Counted from the first letter of the stretch, positions 32,222 to 43,723 are shown. The stretch: DNA of 64,000 nucleotides from Phytophthora hibernalis (GCA_012656075.1 JAAKBF010000149.1:434001-498000); one strand, 5' to 3'. The notes: a model not told the origin generated them from the letters alone. Numbers and translations: made by a program.

Positions 32222-34069
32222 AGGACCAGAACAATGAAGGATCTAGTGATTACAGAAGTACTCAGATTGAGGCAAGCCCAACAACCACTCGATGCGGTCG
32301 GCAGAGCAAGCCACCAAGATGGATGAGTGAGTTTGTTCTGATGGCAAAAGAGATTGAGTCAAGTGAGGAACATGCTCGGAAAGATTTCGTCAAGAGTGTC
32401 ATGAAGAAATGGCATGCAGAAGCTATAGTATTGTCCGCTAAGGTGGTTGAAGAACCTATGACTATCGCAGATGCGATGGAAACACAGGAGTTCATGCAGT
32501 GGAAGCAAGCAGCCCAAACGGAGTACAGTTCACTATTGAAGAATCAAACTTGAGATCTTGTTCCACGAACACCAGGCATGAAGGTATTGCAGAATAAGTG
32601 GGTGTTGCGAGTGAAGTATCGTGCAGACGGATCAATTGAGCGCTATAAGGCCCGACTAGTGATAAAGGGCTACTTGCAAGAGTATGGCGTCGATTATCTG
32701 GAGGTTTTTGCACCTGTTGTTCGCTTCGAATCACTGAGATTCTTGTTGGCTTATGGAGCTATGTTGGACTACGAAATCGAGCAAATGGACGTCACGACGG
32801 CCTTTCTGAATGGAGCGCTTGACGAAGTTGTGTTTATGGAGCAACCAGTGGGGTTTGTAGTCCCAGACAAAGAGAATTTCGTATGTAGATTACGAAGATC
32901 ACTTTACGGGCTAAAGCAAGCTCCTAGAGTGTGGTACCGTTTGCTACGAGAGTGGCTGGAGAAAAATGGCTTCACTATGCTAAAATCAGAAGCATGCGTT
33001 GGAGTCAAGTTCGTAAGCGGGGCACCTTGCTTTATCTCGATCTATGTGGACGATCTGATATTGTTTGCGCCTACAAAAGCCACGGTAGTCGAGTTTAAGC
33101 AAATGCTCCGGAAGCGTTTCAAGATGAAAGATCTTGGACCAATCCACTACATTTTGGGCTGGGAGATCCAGAGAGACAGAACCAAGCGAGAGATCAAAAT
33201 CTCACAGAGGATGTACACTATCCAGATATTGGAAAAGTTTGGCTTGAGTTCATGTAACGGTGTGCGGATTCCTAGCAAGCCAGAACTGATCCTATCAAAG
33301 GAGCTGTGTGCTAGTGATCCAGAAGAAGTTGTGCTCATGAGGGGTAAGCCTTATCGAGCTGCCGTTGGTTCTTTAATGTATCTGATGCTCGGGACGAGAC
33401 CCGATATTGCTTTTGCAGTGCGAGAGTGTAGTCAGTTCTTACAGAACCCAGGGATCGCTCATTGGCGAGCTGTCAAGACAATTATAAGGTATCTAAAGCA
33501 AACGGAAGATTATGCTCTAGTGCTTGGAGGAACCAAATATGTTGGTAGCCCCTTGCAATTGAAGATGATAGCGTTTAGTGACGCAGACTTTGCAAGTCAC
33601 CCCGATCGACATTCGATCGCAGGATACGTGAAAATGCTCTGTGAAAGGGTGCAGCCAAGCAGAGAAGACTGTGTCATTGCACGCCACTAAAGCAGAATAT
33701 ATAGCACTGAGCATGCTGGTTCAAGAGATTATACATTTGAGAATGATGAGCGAAGAATTTCTGAAGAAGCAGCCAGATACAACTGATGTTTATGTGGATA
33801 ACGCCAGCGCGTTAAAGGTAGCAAAGAATCCAGAGTTTCACTCGCGAACAAAGCACATAGATGTCAGGCATCACTTTATCCGTGAGAAGCAAGAAAGCCA
33901 CGAGATTGAAGTGAAGAAAGTGGCAAGTTCAGAGAATGTGGCTGACTTATTCACGAAATCGTTGCCGAGAGTTTCCTTTGAGAAGCACCGAGAAGTGCTT
34001 AGAGTCATGCCAGTGCACGACGAAGCTTGTGCCTACGGGAAGCATCAGGTGGGGCACTTGCAGGGCTGA
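32222..34069 (+). pseudogene. Copia reverse transcriptase and RNase H
   Basis: The RT starts after a TGA at about 32551 where copia elements have Trp (NQT-stop-DLVPR). It then runs open from 32578 to 33690: QNKWVLRVKYRADGS, YKARLVIKGYLQ, MDVTTAFLNG, SLYGLKQAPRVWY and the catalytic YVDDLILFA. The frame shifts near 33645 into RNase H: ATKAEYIALS, VYVDNASALK, RTKHIDVRHHFIRE and the C-terminal ADLFTKSLP. The catalytic residues are present, so decay appears recent apart from the TGA and the shift. Confidence 0.85.
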
Positions 34070-34178
34070 GACGATTGCGTGGTTAGTTGCACGCCGGTAT
34101 AGATGATGCTGCTCTTCGGCACAGATACGCAAGTGCGAAAGGGAGTAACCAAGGGTACGATATGTAGTAATCTTCCTT
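34055..34178 (+). repeat. Copia-associated LTR-like repeat, right copy
   Basis: Begins right after a ggtgggg purine tract (plausible polypurine tract) at the end of the copia coding region and matches 28890-28986. If it is the 3' LTR it is unusually short. Confidence 0.55.
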
Positions 34179-34210
34179 GAGAAAACCATAACCGAGTAAT
34201 GTATCCCCTA

Positions 34211-34735
34211 CTTCTCTGTCCGGCCAATTTATACGAATTTGGTTTTTTGTTCGCCACACAAAATGTTACATGAATTTTATTGGCCAAAATTTGACCAGAT
34301 AATGACTGGCAGCGGACAGTAACCTGATCATGATTGGATGAAATCGCACTTAGGTTAGGGCAGAAATTGCAATCATGATCATAACGCTGGATAAAACCTC
34401 GTTTGTAATACTGCAATTCTTGAGTCAGGTGGGAGGTTCCATAGATTGTGCTATTACGAGGAGAATCGCAAAGCGTTGACGATGCTCTACCATTTTTGGG
34501 GCTAATATCGCTAATTTAGAGGCGGGTTACGACAAAAGGTTATTATGCCGTCAAACTCAGCTCGGGTTTGCGAAGTTATTTAGCATACCAATTGAGTTAA
34601 GTGCCAAAGATAAATATCAACACAAACCTCGAGACCTGTTCTTTCGTTTAAGCTACTTCTTCGCGTTTAGCTACCAAAATTGACCGACTGAGAGGCGGAA
34701 AACCCAAATTTGTATATATTGGCCGGACAGAGAAG
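34211..34735. mobile_element. Tc1/mariner-type MITE, 525 bp
   Basis: Terminal inverted repeats of about 35 bp start cttctctgtccggccaat on the left; the right end is its inverse (attggccggacagagaag). Only a few mismatches are seen. The element is flanked by TA on both sides (34209-34210 and 34736-34737), the target duplication of the Tc1/mariner superfamily. It has no coding capacity. Confidence 0.85.
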
Positions 34736-34906
34736 TATCTCTCAGTAAATCTCCTGCCTACAACTTGTAGGCAGGAGATTTAATTAATATATTTGTAGGC
34801 TACAAGTACGCCAGGAATGCAAACTCAATATTAAAATGATCACTTTGACGAGGTTTCAAGATAATTAATAGATCGATTTGAGGAGGTTTACAATTTGTTT
34901 GTCAAC

Positions 34907-35878
34907 ATGGAGACGTCTCAGACGGAGACGCAGGCTGCCGTGAAGGCTGGCGATTTGACCAAGTTACAGAAGCTTCTGGACAGCGGCGTCAATCTGGATG
35001 TCAAGGATGAGGACGAGCGAACGCCGCTGCATTGGGCCTGCGCTACGGGCCGCCTGGATGTCGCGGAGTTCCTCCTGGAGCACGCGCAAGCCACTGTCAA
35101 TGTGCAGGACGACGCCGGGTGGACGCCACTCATGAGCGCCGCCTCTGCAGGCCACGGAAACATCGTCGGGTTGTTGCTGAGCAAGTGAGTGATTTTATGA
35201 GTCTTTAGGTGCACAATTCTTTATTAAAATTGTGCGTTAAATGATGCTGTGCAGAGGTGCCGATGCGAACCTTGCCAACGAGAATGGGCAGATCCCGTTG
35301 CACTACCACAGAGGTAGAATGAGTAGAAGGTTGGTAGAGTATACTGATTACGATGTATCAAGTCTCACGGAGTTGGCGGTGTACAGGGCGACAAGAGATT
35401 GCTGAGTTGCTGCTGGACTACACGCGGGCTGTCAATCAGGCGGTGAGGACTGTATAAGTTCGGTGGTGTTAAACCTCTATGTATGTGCTAAGTGCTGCTA
35501 TACGTTGCAGGATAACACTGGGAGTACTCCTCTGATGCGGGCTATGGGCGGCAAACCGAGTCCAGGTTCGTATGACGGCCTGTTGTTTTTATTGTTATGT
35601 TTAGCTTTGCTGATATCGCTGCATGAGCTTTAGTCATTATCGCCCTCCTTCTTGATCACGGTGCTAAAGTCAATACTCGTGATGTTGGCGGAAACACCCC
35701 GTTGCATTTGGCCATTAGCGAAGGCTACGAGGATATCGCGCGTTTGTTGCTGGAGAATGGAGCCAACTCGAACGCGAAGAATAACGACGAACAGCGATGC
35801 GTGGATTTGGCGAAGCCTGCGTTCCGTGCAGAGATTCAGGTGCTTGTGTCAAAGAAGAAGGAAGGCGGCCACCCGTGA
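34907..35878 (+). CDS. PSMD10: Gankyrin, 26S proteasome regulatory subunit 10-like ankyrin protein
   Basis: Five exons (34907-35184, 35255-35313, 35387-35442, 35511-35565, 35634-35878) give 230 residues, the exact size of gankyrin. About six ankyrin repeats are seen: TPLHWACATGRLDVAEFLLEH, TPLMSAASAGHGNIVGLLL, IPLHYHRGRQEIAELLLDY, TPLMRA, IALLLDHGAKVNTRD and TPLHLAISEGYEDIARLLLE. Gankyrin chaperones the assembly of the proteasome base through the Rpt3 ATPase. All splice sites are GT-AG and the phase is consistent. The gene is intact and sits about 170 bp after the MITE. Other short ankyrin proteins cannot be wholly excluded, but the length and repeat number fit. Confidence 0.85.
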
Positions 35879-36006
35879 TTGGGATTTGGTTCGCTTCAAT
35901 GTGATTCAAAACCACCAGCAAAGTATTTCAATTCATTTCATCCCCCAACGATTTTAATTGCTGACTTGTTCTGCTGTTGGATGAGCTCCGCCATGCTGTT
36001 CAGTGT

Positions 36007-36600
36007 TTAGTCGTCGTCTGATCCGCTAAGGTCGAGATCTGGAATATTGACCAATATGAGAATGGAGGCGTGGCAGTAGATTCTTTCCCATGCGCTCTCA
36101 ATGGTCTCATTCCAGTCGTCTCCACAGGTGAGCCGCATACCTTGGATAAGCGAATCACCAAGCGGGTCAAAGTCGTCTGGTTTCACGCCGATCTTGAGAT
36201 GTACCAGTGCGAGGTTCATTACCTTCTGCACCAGATCTTCCGACGATAACAGCGACTTCATACCACTGCTGATGTGCACGATCACACGACTTTGAATCTG
36301 GACCGATGCTTGGAACAGGGGCTTCATGTGCGGGTAGTGCTCGAAAAGGTATTTGTAGAAGTTTTCGTACAGGAGCCCGATTTTGGTGCCGGAGCCGACA
36401 GCATGGTGTGCGTCCGTGTGGATGTTTTCCTTGAAGACTCGCTCCCAGTGCTCGAATGCTACAAGTCGATCATCATTGTCGGACGGTTCAGCGATCGGAA
36501 AGTGTGGCATGTAGCGGTTGATGATGCGGCAGTATTGTTTGGAGAATTTGGGGCGGCTTGGCGTACCGTGATGCGCTCCAAAACTTGCGCCGACCCCCAT
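36007..36600 (-). CDS. Single-domain globin with potential N-myristoylation
   Basis: The frame is open from 36654, but an ATG at 36600 gives MGVGASFGAHHG, which fits the N-myristoylation consensus (Gly2, Ser6). The 197-residue product has an N-terminal extension of about 40 residues, then a globin: AFEHWERVF (A helix), LYENFYKYLFEHYPHMKPLF (B to CD), SRVIVHISSGM (E), LVHLKIGVKPDDFDPLG (F, proximal His in VHLKIGV) and IESAWERIYCHASILI (H). The acidic tail is DLDLSGSDDD. It may be a membrane-anchored oxygen or nitric oxide sensor. If translation starts at 36654 instead, the signal is lost. It is a paralogue of the globin at 28291. Confidence 0.75.
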   Translation of the reverse strand: MGVGASFGAHHGTPSRPKFSKQYCRIINRYMPHFPIAEPSDNDDRLVAFEHWERVFKENIHTDAHHAVGSGTKIGLLYENFYKYLFEHYPHMKPLFQASVQIQSRVIVHISSGMKSLLSSEDLVQKVMNLALVHLKIGVKPDDFDPLGDSLIQGMRLTCGDDWNETIESAWERIYCHASILILVNIPDLDLSGSDDD

Positions 36601-37636
36601 TCTCGTGTTTTCTCGAATTGGTTTAATGACTGAAAACCTCAACGACTCCTCCACATCAGTCCACTTTGCGCCGACGTGGAGATGAGAGATAAGAAATCGA
36701 GGACAAGTTGACCCGTGCTATGTGTTCCGGCAAAAATAAGTAGGGTGCTTTTTAAAAAATTGATTTCAAATAATTCCGAACGTTCATAACGTTCTTACTA
36801 GATTCTTCTTTAGCTCGCTGCTTACTTGAGGCCACATCGACTCTTATTCCCAGTTTGAGGGTCGCAAAAACTACATGTAGGACCCTTTTGATGATAAATA
36901 CGACGATTCTAAATCTAGCGTCAAGAGAATTTGATGTAAGTAGCCATATTATATTGGGAGCAGAATATTTTTACCACACACTTCTAACTACAAAAACATT
37001 GTATTGGTCGCACTTGCCACTCGAAAGTGACTTTGAGTTTACCCTAAATTCATCTGATATTTCTGATACTGATATTTAAAATCTGATAATTGCGTCTGAT
37101 GGGAACGCCAGAGTTCAGGTGCTCAAAAGAACGCATTTAAAATCCATTTAAAATTAGGTCATTTTAAAATGGGAGTAGGGTGGGCCGTGTACGCGTACAG
37201 TATAGCTAATTGTACATGTTTTTTACAGTTAGTAAGTGTCTAGTAAAATCATAAACATGTCAGTGGCCGCAAATCAAGGTAAAATCGAGAAGTTCTGTAG
37301 CCTCCCAGAATTATTTTCAGGGACTCGGACCTCTGCAAACTGAATAGTTTCCTGCTCATTCGTGATAGAAAAATTACATTCCTGGACTAATTTTTGGTGG
37401 TAGCGTACGCTTCGGCGCGTTCCTCACAGCCTAGTATTGTTTACCGCTTTGTGCATTGGTTACAAAGGTAATCATAAACTCTCATACCTTATATACACTA
37501 TTACATGAAACTTACTGTAAAGTTCCTGTTAGTAAGTGTCAAGTGAGGGCCATATACAGCAAAACAGTCAAGCCTAAATGGGAGTGAGTGCTGCTGCAGC
37601 ACTGCTGCAACCGACTCAAGCACATAAGACGGTACC
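36601..37636. other. Gene-free stretch of about 1 kb
   Basis: AT-rich from about 36730, with tttaaaat-type repeats at 37130-37170. No domain is visible. It probably contains the globin promoter (near 36600-36700) and the left end of the MULE derivative. Confidence 0.45.
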
Positions 37637-38577
37637 ATGGTAAAAGCCGGTGCCAAGAAGAAACGCATCCTACAATTTATCTACGATAGTTCCAGCTGCA
37701 ACCCGACGAGTCAGGATGTACACAATTTGGTCTGAAAGCTGAAGGAACGGAACCACACAGCTCTGGCCTCCGCGAAAAGACTGAAGCAATGTATTGCCGA
37801 CTTCTCTCGTGAGCCAGGGAATGTGGGAGGAGTATTCGTCGACTCCGTGCATGAAAAGGTACGAAGGCTGTCAGTGCTACATTTAAACCGGGGTTAATTT
37901 GACTTGTTGTTATGTGGTAGACTGTTACTATGTGTATTACGCTGCAAACGAAGCACATGCGGGAACTCTTCCACCGTTTCCAGAGGTCATAATGATCGAC
38001 GCCACGCACGGCACAAATTTGTCCAAGTACAAGGTCTTCTCCATCATGGCACACGACGCATTCGGAAAGGGTCACTTTGTACAAACTGTTTGGTGCGGAC
38101 CCCAACATTCGAGTGATTGACCCGTCAAATCTAGGGATTTCAAACGGAGCTATTACGACGGACAGTGAACATTTTAAACGAGCGTTGGCAGGTGCCACCA
38201 AGAAGATGAAAATTCTCTGCCCAATGAACTGCAACAACAATCATTGGTGTGTTGTGCTGATGGATCTGGATAAAGGTAGAGTGTACGTCTACGATTCTAT
38301 GGCGTCCTCCTACATTTCCAGTGTTCGTGCCGTGACACAACGACTGATCACTATGCTACCGAAAGAAGTCAGACCCAGTTTCCGTCTAGTGTCCTACAAT
38401 CCTGGACTGGGCGTCCAAAGCGACAGTAACAACTGCGGTGTGTACGTCTTGCTGGCCTTCGAGATGTTTTGTGGGTCAGAGCCACTCGGTCACCTCGATA
38501 AGAAGACTCTGCAGTGCATGCGCTACCGCTACTTACGCATGTGCATGAAAGAAGAAGGAGTAGCAGTAGCTAAGTGA
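37637..38577 (+). mobile_element. Internally deleted MULE joined to a Ulp1 protease
   Basis: The start MVKAGAKKKRILQFIYD leads through VHNLV (then TGA) to VFVDSVHEK, and from about 37965 to FPEVIMIDATHGTNLSKYKVF and AHDAFGKGHFVQ, which is the start of the MULE DDE domain. At about 38080 the frame changes directly into a complete C48 protease domain. The rest of the transposase, the SWIM finger and the linker present in the full copy at 15804-19287 are missing, so this is a deletion derivative. Confidence 0.7.
38077..38577 (+). CDS. Ulp1-like C48 cysteine protease domain (open frame)
   Basis: An uninterrupted frame of 166 residues covers the catalytic core: His in NNNHWCVVLMDL, Asp in VYVYDSM, the oxyanion Gln in GVQSDSNNCGVYVLLAFE with the nucleophile Cys in NNCG. 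Conservation of all catalytic positions suggests it was under selection until recently. It lies at the 3' end of the deleted MULE and could be expressed from it. Substrate (SUMO or another ubiquitin-like protein) unknown. Confidence 0.75.
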   Translation: MYKLFGADPNIRVIDPSNLGISNGAITTDSEHFKRALAGATKKMKILCPMNCNNNHWCVVLMDLDKGRVYVYDSMASSYISSVRAVTQRLITMLPKEVRPSFRLVSYNPGLGVQSDSNNCGVYVLLAFEMFCGSEPLGHLDKKTLQCMRYRYLRMCMKEEGVAVAK

Positions 38578-40811
38578 CTGACAGCATCTAAGACGAAAGG
38601 AGAAGCAGTAGCTAAGTGGCTGAAATTGTTCATGTTGCATCTAACTATGTTTGTTAAGTGATATGGTTGATCTTGGTAAGCGTTGGCCATAGGGGCACTA
38701 GGTCCTCTGAGTGAAAAAGCGAAACCCGTGTTCTATCCCCCGCTTCGGACTTTGGCGTTGCCACTACTTACCCATGTCTTACCACTCCGGCTCTTTCGTA
38801 TCTTCCGGCCATCGTGTATAGTGTATAATATTTTACGCCGGCTCTCTCGAGTTGGGTGCTCAGTCGGGCTGAACATGGGCGTCAGACGGTCAAAACCGGG
38901 TACGATTGGATGCTGGTGGGGCACGGTTGGGCGTTATAACTTTATCCTGCCCGTCCCATGTGCACCAGCTGGTTGCAGCAGCGGGTGCCTTTTAAAATAA
39001 CTAGCGGAGCATCACGAATACGTGTTACTTGATGGGGCGACACCTCAAACTATGCGTACACATAGTTTTGGGCGACGCCCTCACATTGTTTTTGAACATC
39101 AACCCCGCCATAGCGAAAATGAAGACGACACCGACAGGCGGAGGAAAGCAACGGTCCGTCAGAGGAGGGGTAGCGGACAGCTTAGCGGTGTGTGCTTTGT
39201 AATATGTGGTTGCAGCGTGATGCGGCGCCGCGTGATGCCAGAGCACTCACGTTGCTTAAGCCGTAAAACGGTGTATTGCCATATCTGATGGATCTGATCA
39301 TTTGCTGATGCAGGGCGCCGTCGCGATGGAAATGGAAGACCTACACGTACAGGCAGCACTACCATTAGCCCTGTCGAACAGCACGATTCTGCGCCAGTCG
39401 ATGAGAAGAGCAAGGATTTCCCCGTGAGTCCGACCCTACAAGATCAACTACGTCGTGCAGCTCATGCTCGAGCCACGAAAGCAGCGAAAATGCAACACCG
39501 TGAGTATTTTTGCGCGGTGTTTAGAACATTACATGTAATCTTACCCGTGTATGATGTTTATCTCAGGACGAGAGGTGTTGGAGCAGCGCAAACTCCAAAA
39601 AGGCCAAAAGCAAAGCTGCAACATCGTCCGAAAACAAGCCGCCATCGCACCACGAGAAGAGCGTCAAGGATTAAGCAGCTCTTTCGGTTCATGTCGTGTT
39701 TTATGACTGCAGGTCACACCAAGGGATAGCACAGGAATAATGCAGAAGCGTACTCACGAAATGTATTGAATGCACTGTTCTCATCCTGCTACATTGTTCT
39801 CATCCTGCTACGTTTCAATCAAACGATTCTCGTGTAATCTTCCGCGGCTCTCTTCCTGCGGCCCTGTCACTCCGCTCAATCTGGTCGCACATCATGTCGA
39901 AGTTAACGTCCTTGCGAATACGCCTTTTCTGTTTCGGTCTGATTATCATTTCCGTCCGCTTCCAGCTCAAAAGACTTAATTATATCTAAGGTCTCGTCGT
40001 TCGGGCTCTCATCACTTTCATGAGCACGTGCAACAGGGGTAAGCACTGAGTGTGTGCCATCCTCGCAACATAGGGAGAAGACGGTGTCTGAATCTCGTTA
40101 GCGTTCTCATTATTGATCAACCGAAGGTCACTGACCTCTGCATCGTCCAACGACAGTGTTGGAATTGCAGTACTAGCATTTATGTTTGATAATTCTACGA
40201 GGACTACTTCCGAGATCGATACATGTTCATACAAGGGGTTGTTATGAATTAGCCACTGCAGTGCTCGACGAATTAGTTCCAGTCAGACGCGGATGAAGGT
40301 ATTCCCATTACTATCCTTTGTCTGAAGAAGGACAACACCAGACTTGGAAAGCGGTCTCGGCAATAATGTAGTCATTTCACGAATATTATTCCATTAATTT
40401 AGGGCATTTCCTGGTAAATTCTTGCTGGTCTCTATAGAGGTTAATACACGTTGTAAACGAGATACCTAGACCAATTAACCTGGCCTCCATTCGATTTAAA
40501 ACAGCTAGTTCGGAAGGTATTGGTCCTATTCGAAAACCGCTAGCACGGCAAAACTTCGGGGTTTCTGTTTCCGAAGAGAAGTATGGCATCGATTCCAAAA
40601 CCAAAGAAACTGTGTTCCGCTAGGATCTGGACGTGTAATAGCCTCATTAATAACTTCTCATACGCCAGATGTGTTCTTAAGAGGTTCAAAGTATTTAGTA
40701 TTTGGATCATAGTATTTCTGAACAGCTCGGTTAGCTTTAGTGAGCTCCACACAGCTACCACAGATCCGAAGAAACACTTGGTCTATTTCTCTGAAGAATA
40801 CTGCACACAAA
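38578..40811. other. Gene-poor stretch of about 2.2 kb
   Basis: No domain is recognisable. A plus-strand frame around 39310-39500 (QDQLRRAAHARATKAAKMQHR, ending at a GTGAGT) could be an exon of an unknown gene, but I find no convincing partner exon. Short duplicated ttctcatcctgctac occurs at 39779-39810. Otherwise nothing. Confidence 0.4.
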
Positions 40812-41270
40812 TTAGCGGTAAACAAGCGTTAGCTCTCTATCTGTAGCAAGCACCCACAATCTCATGCCGTACTTACAGTGCCCGTCCAACTCTTCCGGTG
40901 ATAAATTGGGGTCAAGCGCACGCTTAGTCCTCTTAGGACACGGAGGCAAGTTTTGGCCGACAGAGCATCGAGCACGGGCCTTCTCCGAACGTTTGACTCG
41001 GACGTCTGCTGTGCGAGCCTCGAAGTCTTCCAGTGTTGTTGTAGTTGTAGAGGGTATCCGTTTCCTTTTCGTTGCCTTGTCACCACGACTAGGTATGGCT
41101 AGCATCCGAATAGTGTTCAGTGCAGCCTTACCAGCTCGCGTACGCACTCCCTTTGCCATGCTAACCCCAGGCAAAATTGAACTGTGATGAACATCCTCGC
41201 ATTTCTTTTCAAATTGGTCCCGGAAAAAATATTCCTTTTCAACGCCAACAACTTTCGTGAGTGTAGCCAC
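40812..41270 (-). CDS. Hypothetical protein, 152 residues, basic
   Basis: Open ATG-to-stop frame with nuclear-localisation-like clusters (KATKRKRIPS, CPKRTKRALD) and a Thr run. No family is recognised. The length and composition are compatible with a real small protein or a transposon accessory ORF. Confidence is low because there is no homologue I can recall. Confidence 0.3.
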   Translation of the reverse strand: MATLTKVVGVEKEYFFRDQFEKKCEDVHHSSILPGVSMAKGVRTRAGKAALNTIRMLAIPSRGDKATKRKRIPSTTTTTLEDFEARTADVRVKRSEKARARCSVGQNLPPCPKRTKRALDPNLSPEELDGHCKYGMRLWVLATDRELTLVYR

Positions 41271-41755
41271 CCGAAAAGTAACACGAGATGCAAAAATACC
41301 ATTTGACGCCCGCTTGCTACAAGTGGGACGTATGACGCATCTTAGCGATGCTAGTTGAAGCTCCGGCTAAACACCCGAAAGATAGCAATTCGCACGGAAA
41401 AGCGCAACACTTCTGTCGGCTTCCAACATGTACGACGCACTGAGTATTCTCGCGATTCTCCTAGTATCCACCGATTTTTTCTAACGGCTTCCCGCAAGTA
41501 CCATCATCACAAGTAGCTAGAACCCGCAATCGGACATGCGCACGCATGCGACCATCCAACCGGCTCACAGTTCAAACATTGCACGAATAACCGGCGAATG
41601 ATCGTTACTGGTGACACTGCATCCGCCCACAACTATCGATAGCAAAAATACTAAGTGTCAGTAACGAGGTCCAAAACTCCATTCACCGAATAAATACTTT
41701 ATTTCTGACAATTTATGGTTCCTTGGCCGCTCTTCAAACGCAATTTACGTCCACA
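41271..41755. other. Spacer without genes
   Basis: No coding signal or repeat noticed apart from the left part of the tandem array that follows. Confidence 0.35.
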
Positions 41756-42250
41756 ACCAACTGCAAAGCACCTCAACGCTCTTCTCATCTCAGCCATACG
41801 TCTTCCCCGCCCATCATCTTCAATTGAGACGATGCACGCGTCAGCAGAAGTTATGCATGCATCCATCTTCAACATACGGCAGCAGCACCTTAACCTCGTA
41901 AATCTCCCCGCAGAAGGCGGCAAGTGCCATAAAGCACCCATCAACTGATTTTCACCGGTACGCGAAAAATCCTAAGCCGCGCGCCAATGCTCCAAGTGGC
42001 GCCGAATGCCTTCTAACGTGATCGGCTGGCTGCAACGATACCATTACCAGTACGACATGCTTGCCCATCATCGTCAATGCAGACGCTTCACACGTAGGAC
42101 AAAACTACGCATTGCATGCATCCATCAATACATTCAACATGTAGCAGCAGCACCTTATTAATAGTCCCGCAAGCCACTCCATTGAAGGCGACGTGTGCCA
42201 GAAAGCAATCGTCAACTGCGCTGCACCCGCACGCACAACGCGCTTAGTAG
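41756..42250. repeat. Degenerate tandem duplication, period about 250 bp
   Basis: A block containing cccatcatcttcaattgagacg ... gcatgcatccat ... gcagcagcacctta ... caactg (about 41807-41945) recurs as cccatcatcgtcaatgcagacg ... gcatgcatccat ... gcagcagcacctta ... caactg (about 42060-42215). Flanking pieces with ccttctaac recur at about 42010 and 42280, suggesting a partial third unit. Open frames here are shadows of the repeat. Confidence 0.6.
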
Positions 42251-43723
42251 GGCGTCGATGCTTCAAGCAGCGACGACCACCTTCTAACCCAATCGACTAC
42301 CTGCAATCCTTGCCGACAGCAGCGGGTAGTGCCTATGCTCCACAAAACAGCCCGCGCCATTTCCACCTCCACAGTCCTGTCTGGTTGTATTCAACGGGTG
42401 AGGTTAGCGTGCTGCACTAGCTTGCGGCCGAAGCCGTGTAGCTTACTGTCTTTAAGTTCATCAGCACTGGCAATACTCATCGAAGCATACTCGTATGCTT
42501 TACGCGCTCTCACCACACGCGCGCGAAGCGCATGAGCTTCGTCGACAATACCCACAGGTCGGGTAGTGAAGTGGCATTGCATGCTGAACATGAACAAAAC
42601 ACCACACGCATATAAATTTCGCCATGCAACCCATTCGGAACTACCGCTGACACGTACCTACTGAACAACAGGCGCACAACAACCTACGGCGTACGCTGCT
42701 GCAACCCGTCCTCTCTAGAGCAGCAGTGGGCCGAGCACCTCAGTCGTAGTGCCCCGACGGTTACCGCCGCAGATAATTTACGCCTACTTCTTACGCTGCT
42801 CCGTTTTTACGAAATATATTTGGGATTGGAGTTTTCCCGCTAAATCAGGGCCTAGTAAGGAGTCTTAGTAGATCTTCATTTGAGCAAAAATTAGCGATTT
42901 ACGGCATTTCCGAGTAAAGGCGACTTTTCCAATTTAATAACTTCGAACCTTGAGTTAAAGTCATCTGGCCACTGTTGCCGGTTCATCTCTCGACTCGACA
43001 GGTCAATGGTTTCAGTATTTATGTCCCACTTGACAACGTTCGTAGTCAGAGTTTTTGGAAAAACGGTCTTGATTTAAAATTGTATCCCTAATCCATTCTC
43101 AAAACTGATAAGTCCCTTCGTAAAAACGTAAATCAGAGAGTAAAACAGAGTAATGTGCTCAAATCCAGTCCAATAAAACAGAGGAATGTACTACATGTAC
43201 ACACAAATCCAGTCACATGATTATAGGGGGCTTCGCCCCAAAAAGAAATGCACCCTTCACTATTGCTGTGAGTCATCGCTGTGCAGGTTTAGCAGACGGG
43301 GCAGAAAAAATGGTCTATGTCCGTCAACTTTCTGTATGCGATGTCTAAGGTTATTCGGTAAATGCAGTCTGAATGTAAAGAAGTAGAGCTTAAAAGTAAG
43401 AGCACTCTGACTGAAACAACACCTCAATAGTAGACCGTTCAATTCGACATCTCGCTATTTGTATGTAAATTCACCTAACCCAATATAATCGTTTACGTGT
43501 GGTCTGAGGCGTCGATTCACTCAGGAAGTCGAATCTTTATATAAGGGATTTGTGTGTGGTGGTCGCCGGAAGCAACTTCTTCGCGCCCAAACAACATTCG
43601 AGGTTGTTCGGTGTTATTTGACCATTGAACGATTGGCACGGTTCCAAAAAATTGACTAACAATTTTCACAAAAATGCCGAAAAATATTTTTGTTGTGACC
43701 GTGGTGAATTGTAAAGTGAAATC
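42251..43723. other. Gene-free stretch of about 1.4 kb
   Basis: No protein domain or RNA gene recognised on either strand. Confidence 0.4.

Larger units (their letters stand above)
30338..34178 (+). mobile_element. Decayed Ty1/copia retrotransposon
   Basis: In order: a gag remnant with zinc knuckle, an integrase core, reverse transcriptase and RNase H, then the LTR-like repeat at 34055-34178. The order integrase before reverse transcriptase defines copia. Most of gag, the aspartic protease and the pre-integrase zinc region are missing: only about 200 bp separate the zinc knuckle from the integrase core. Several frame breaks and a TGA at the RT entrance show it is non-autonomous. Confidence 0.85.
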
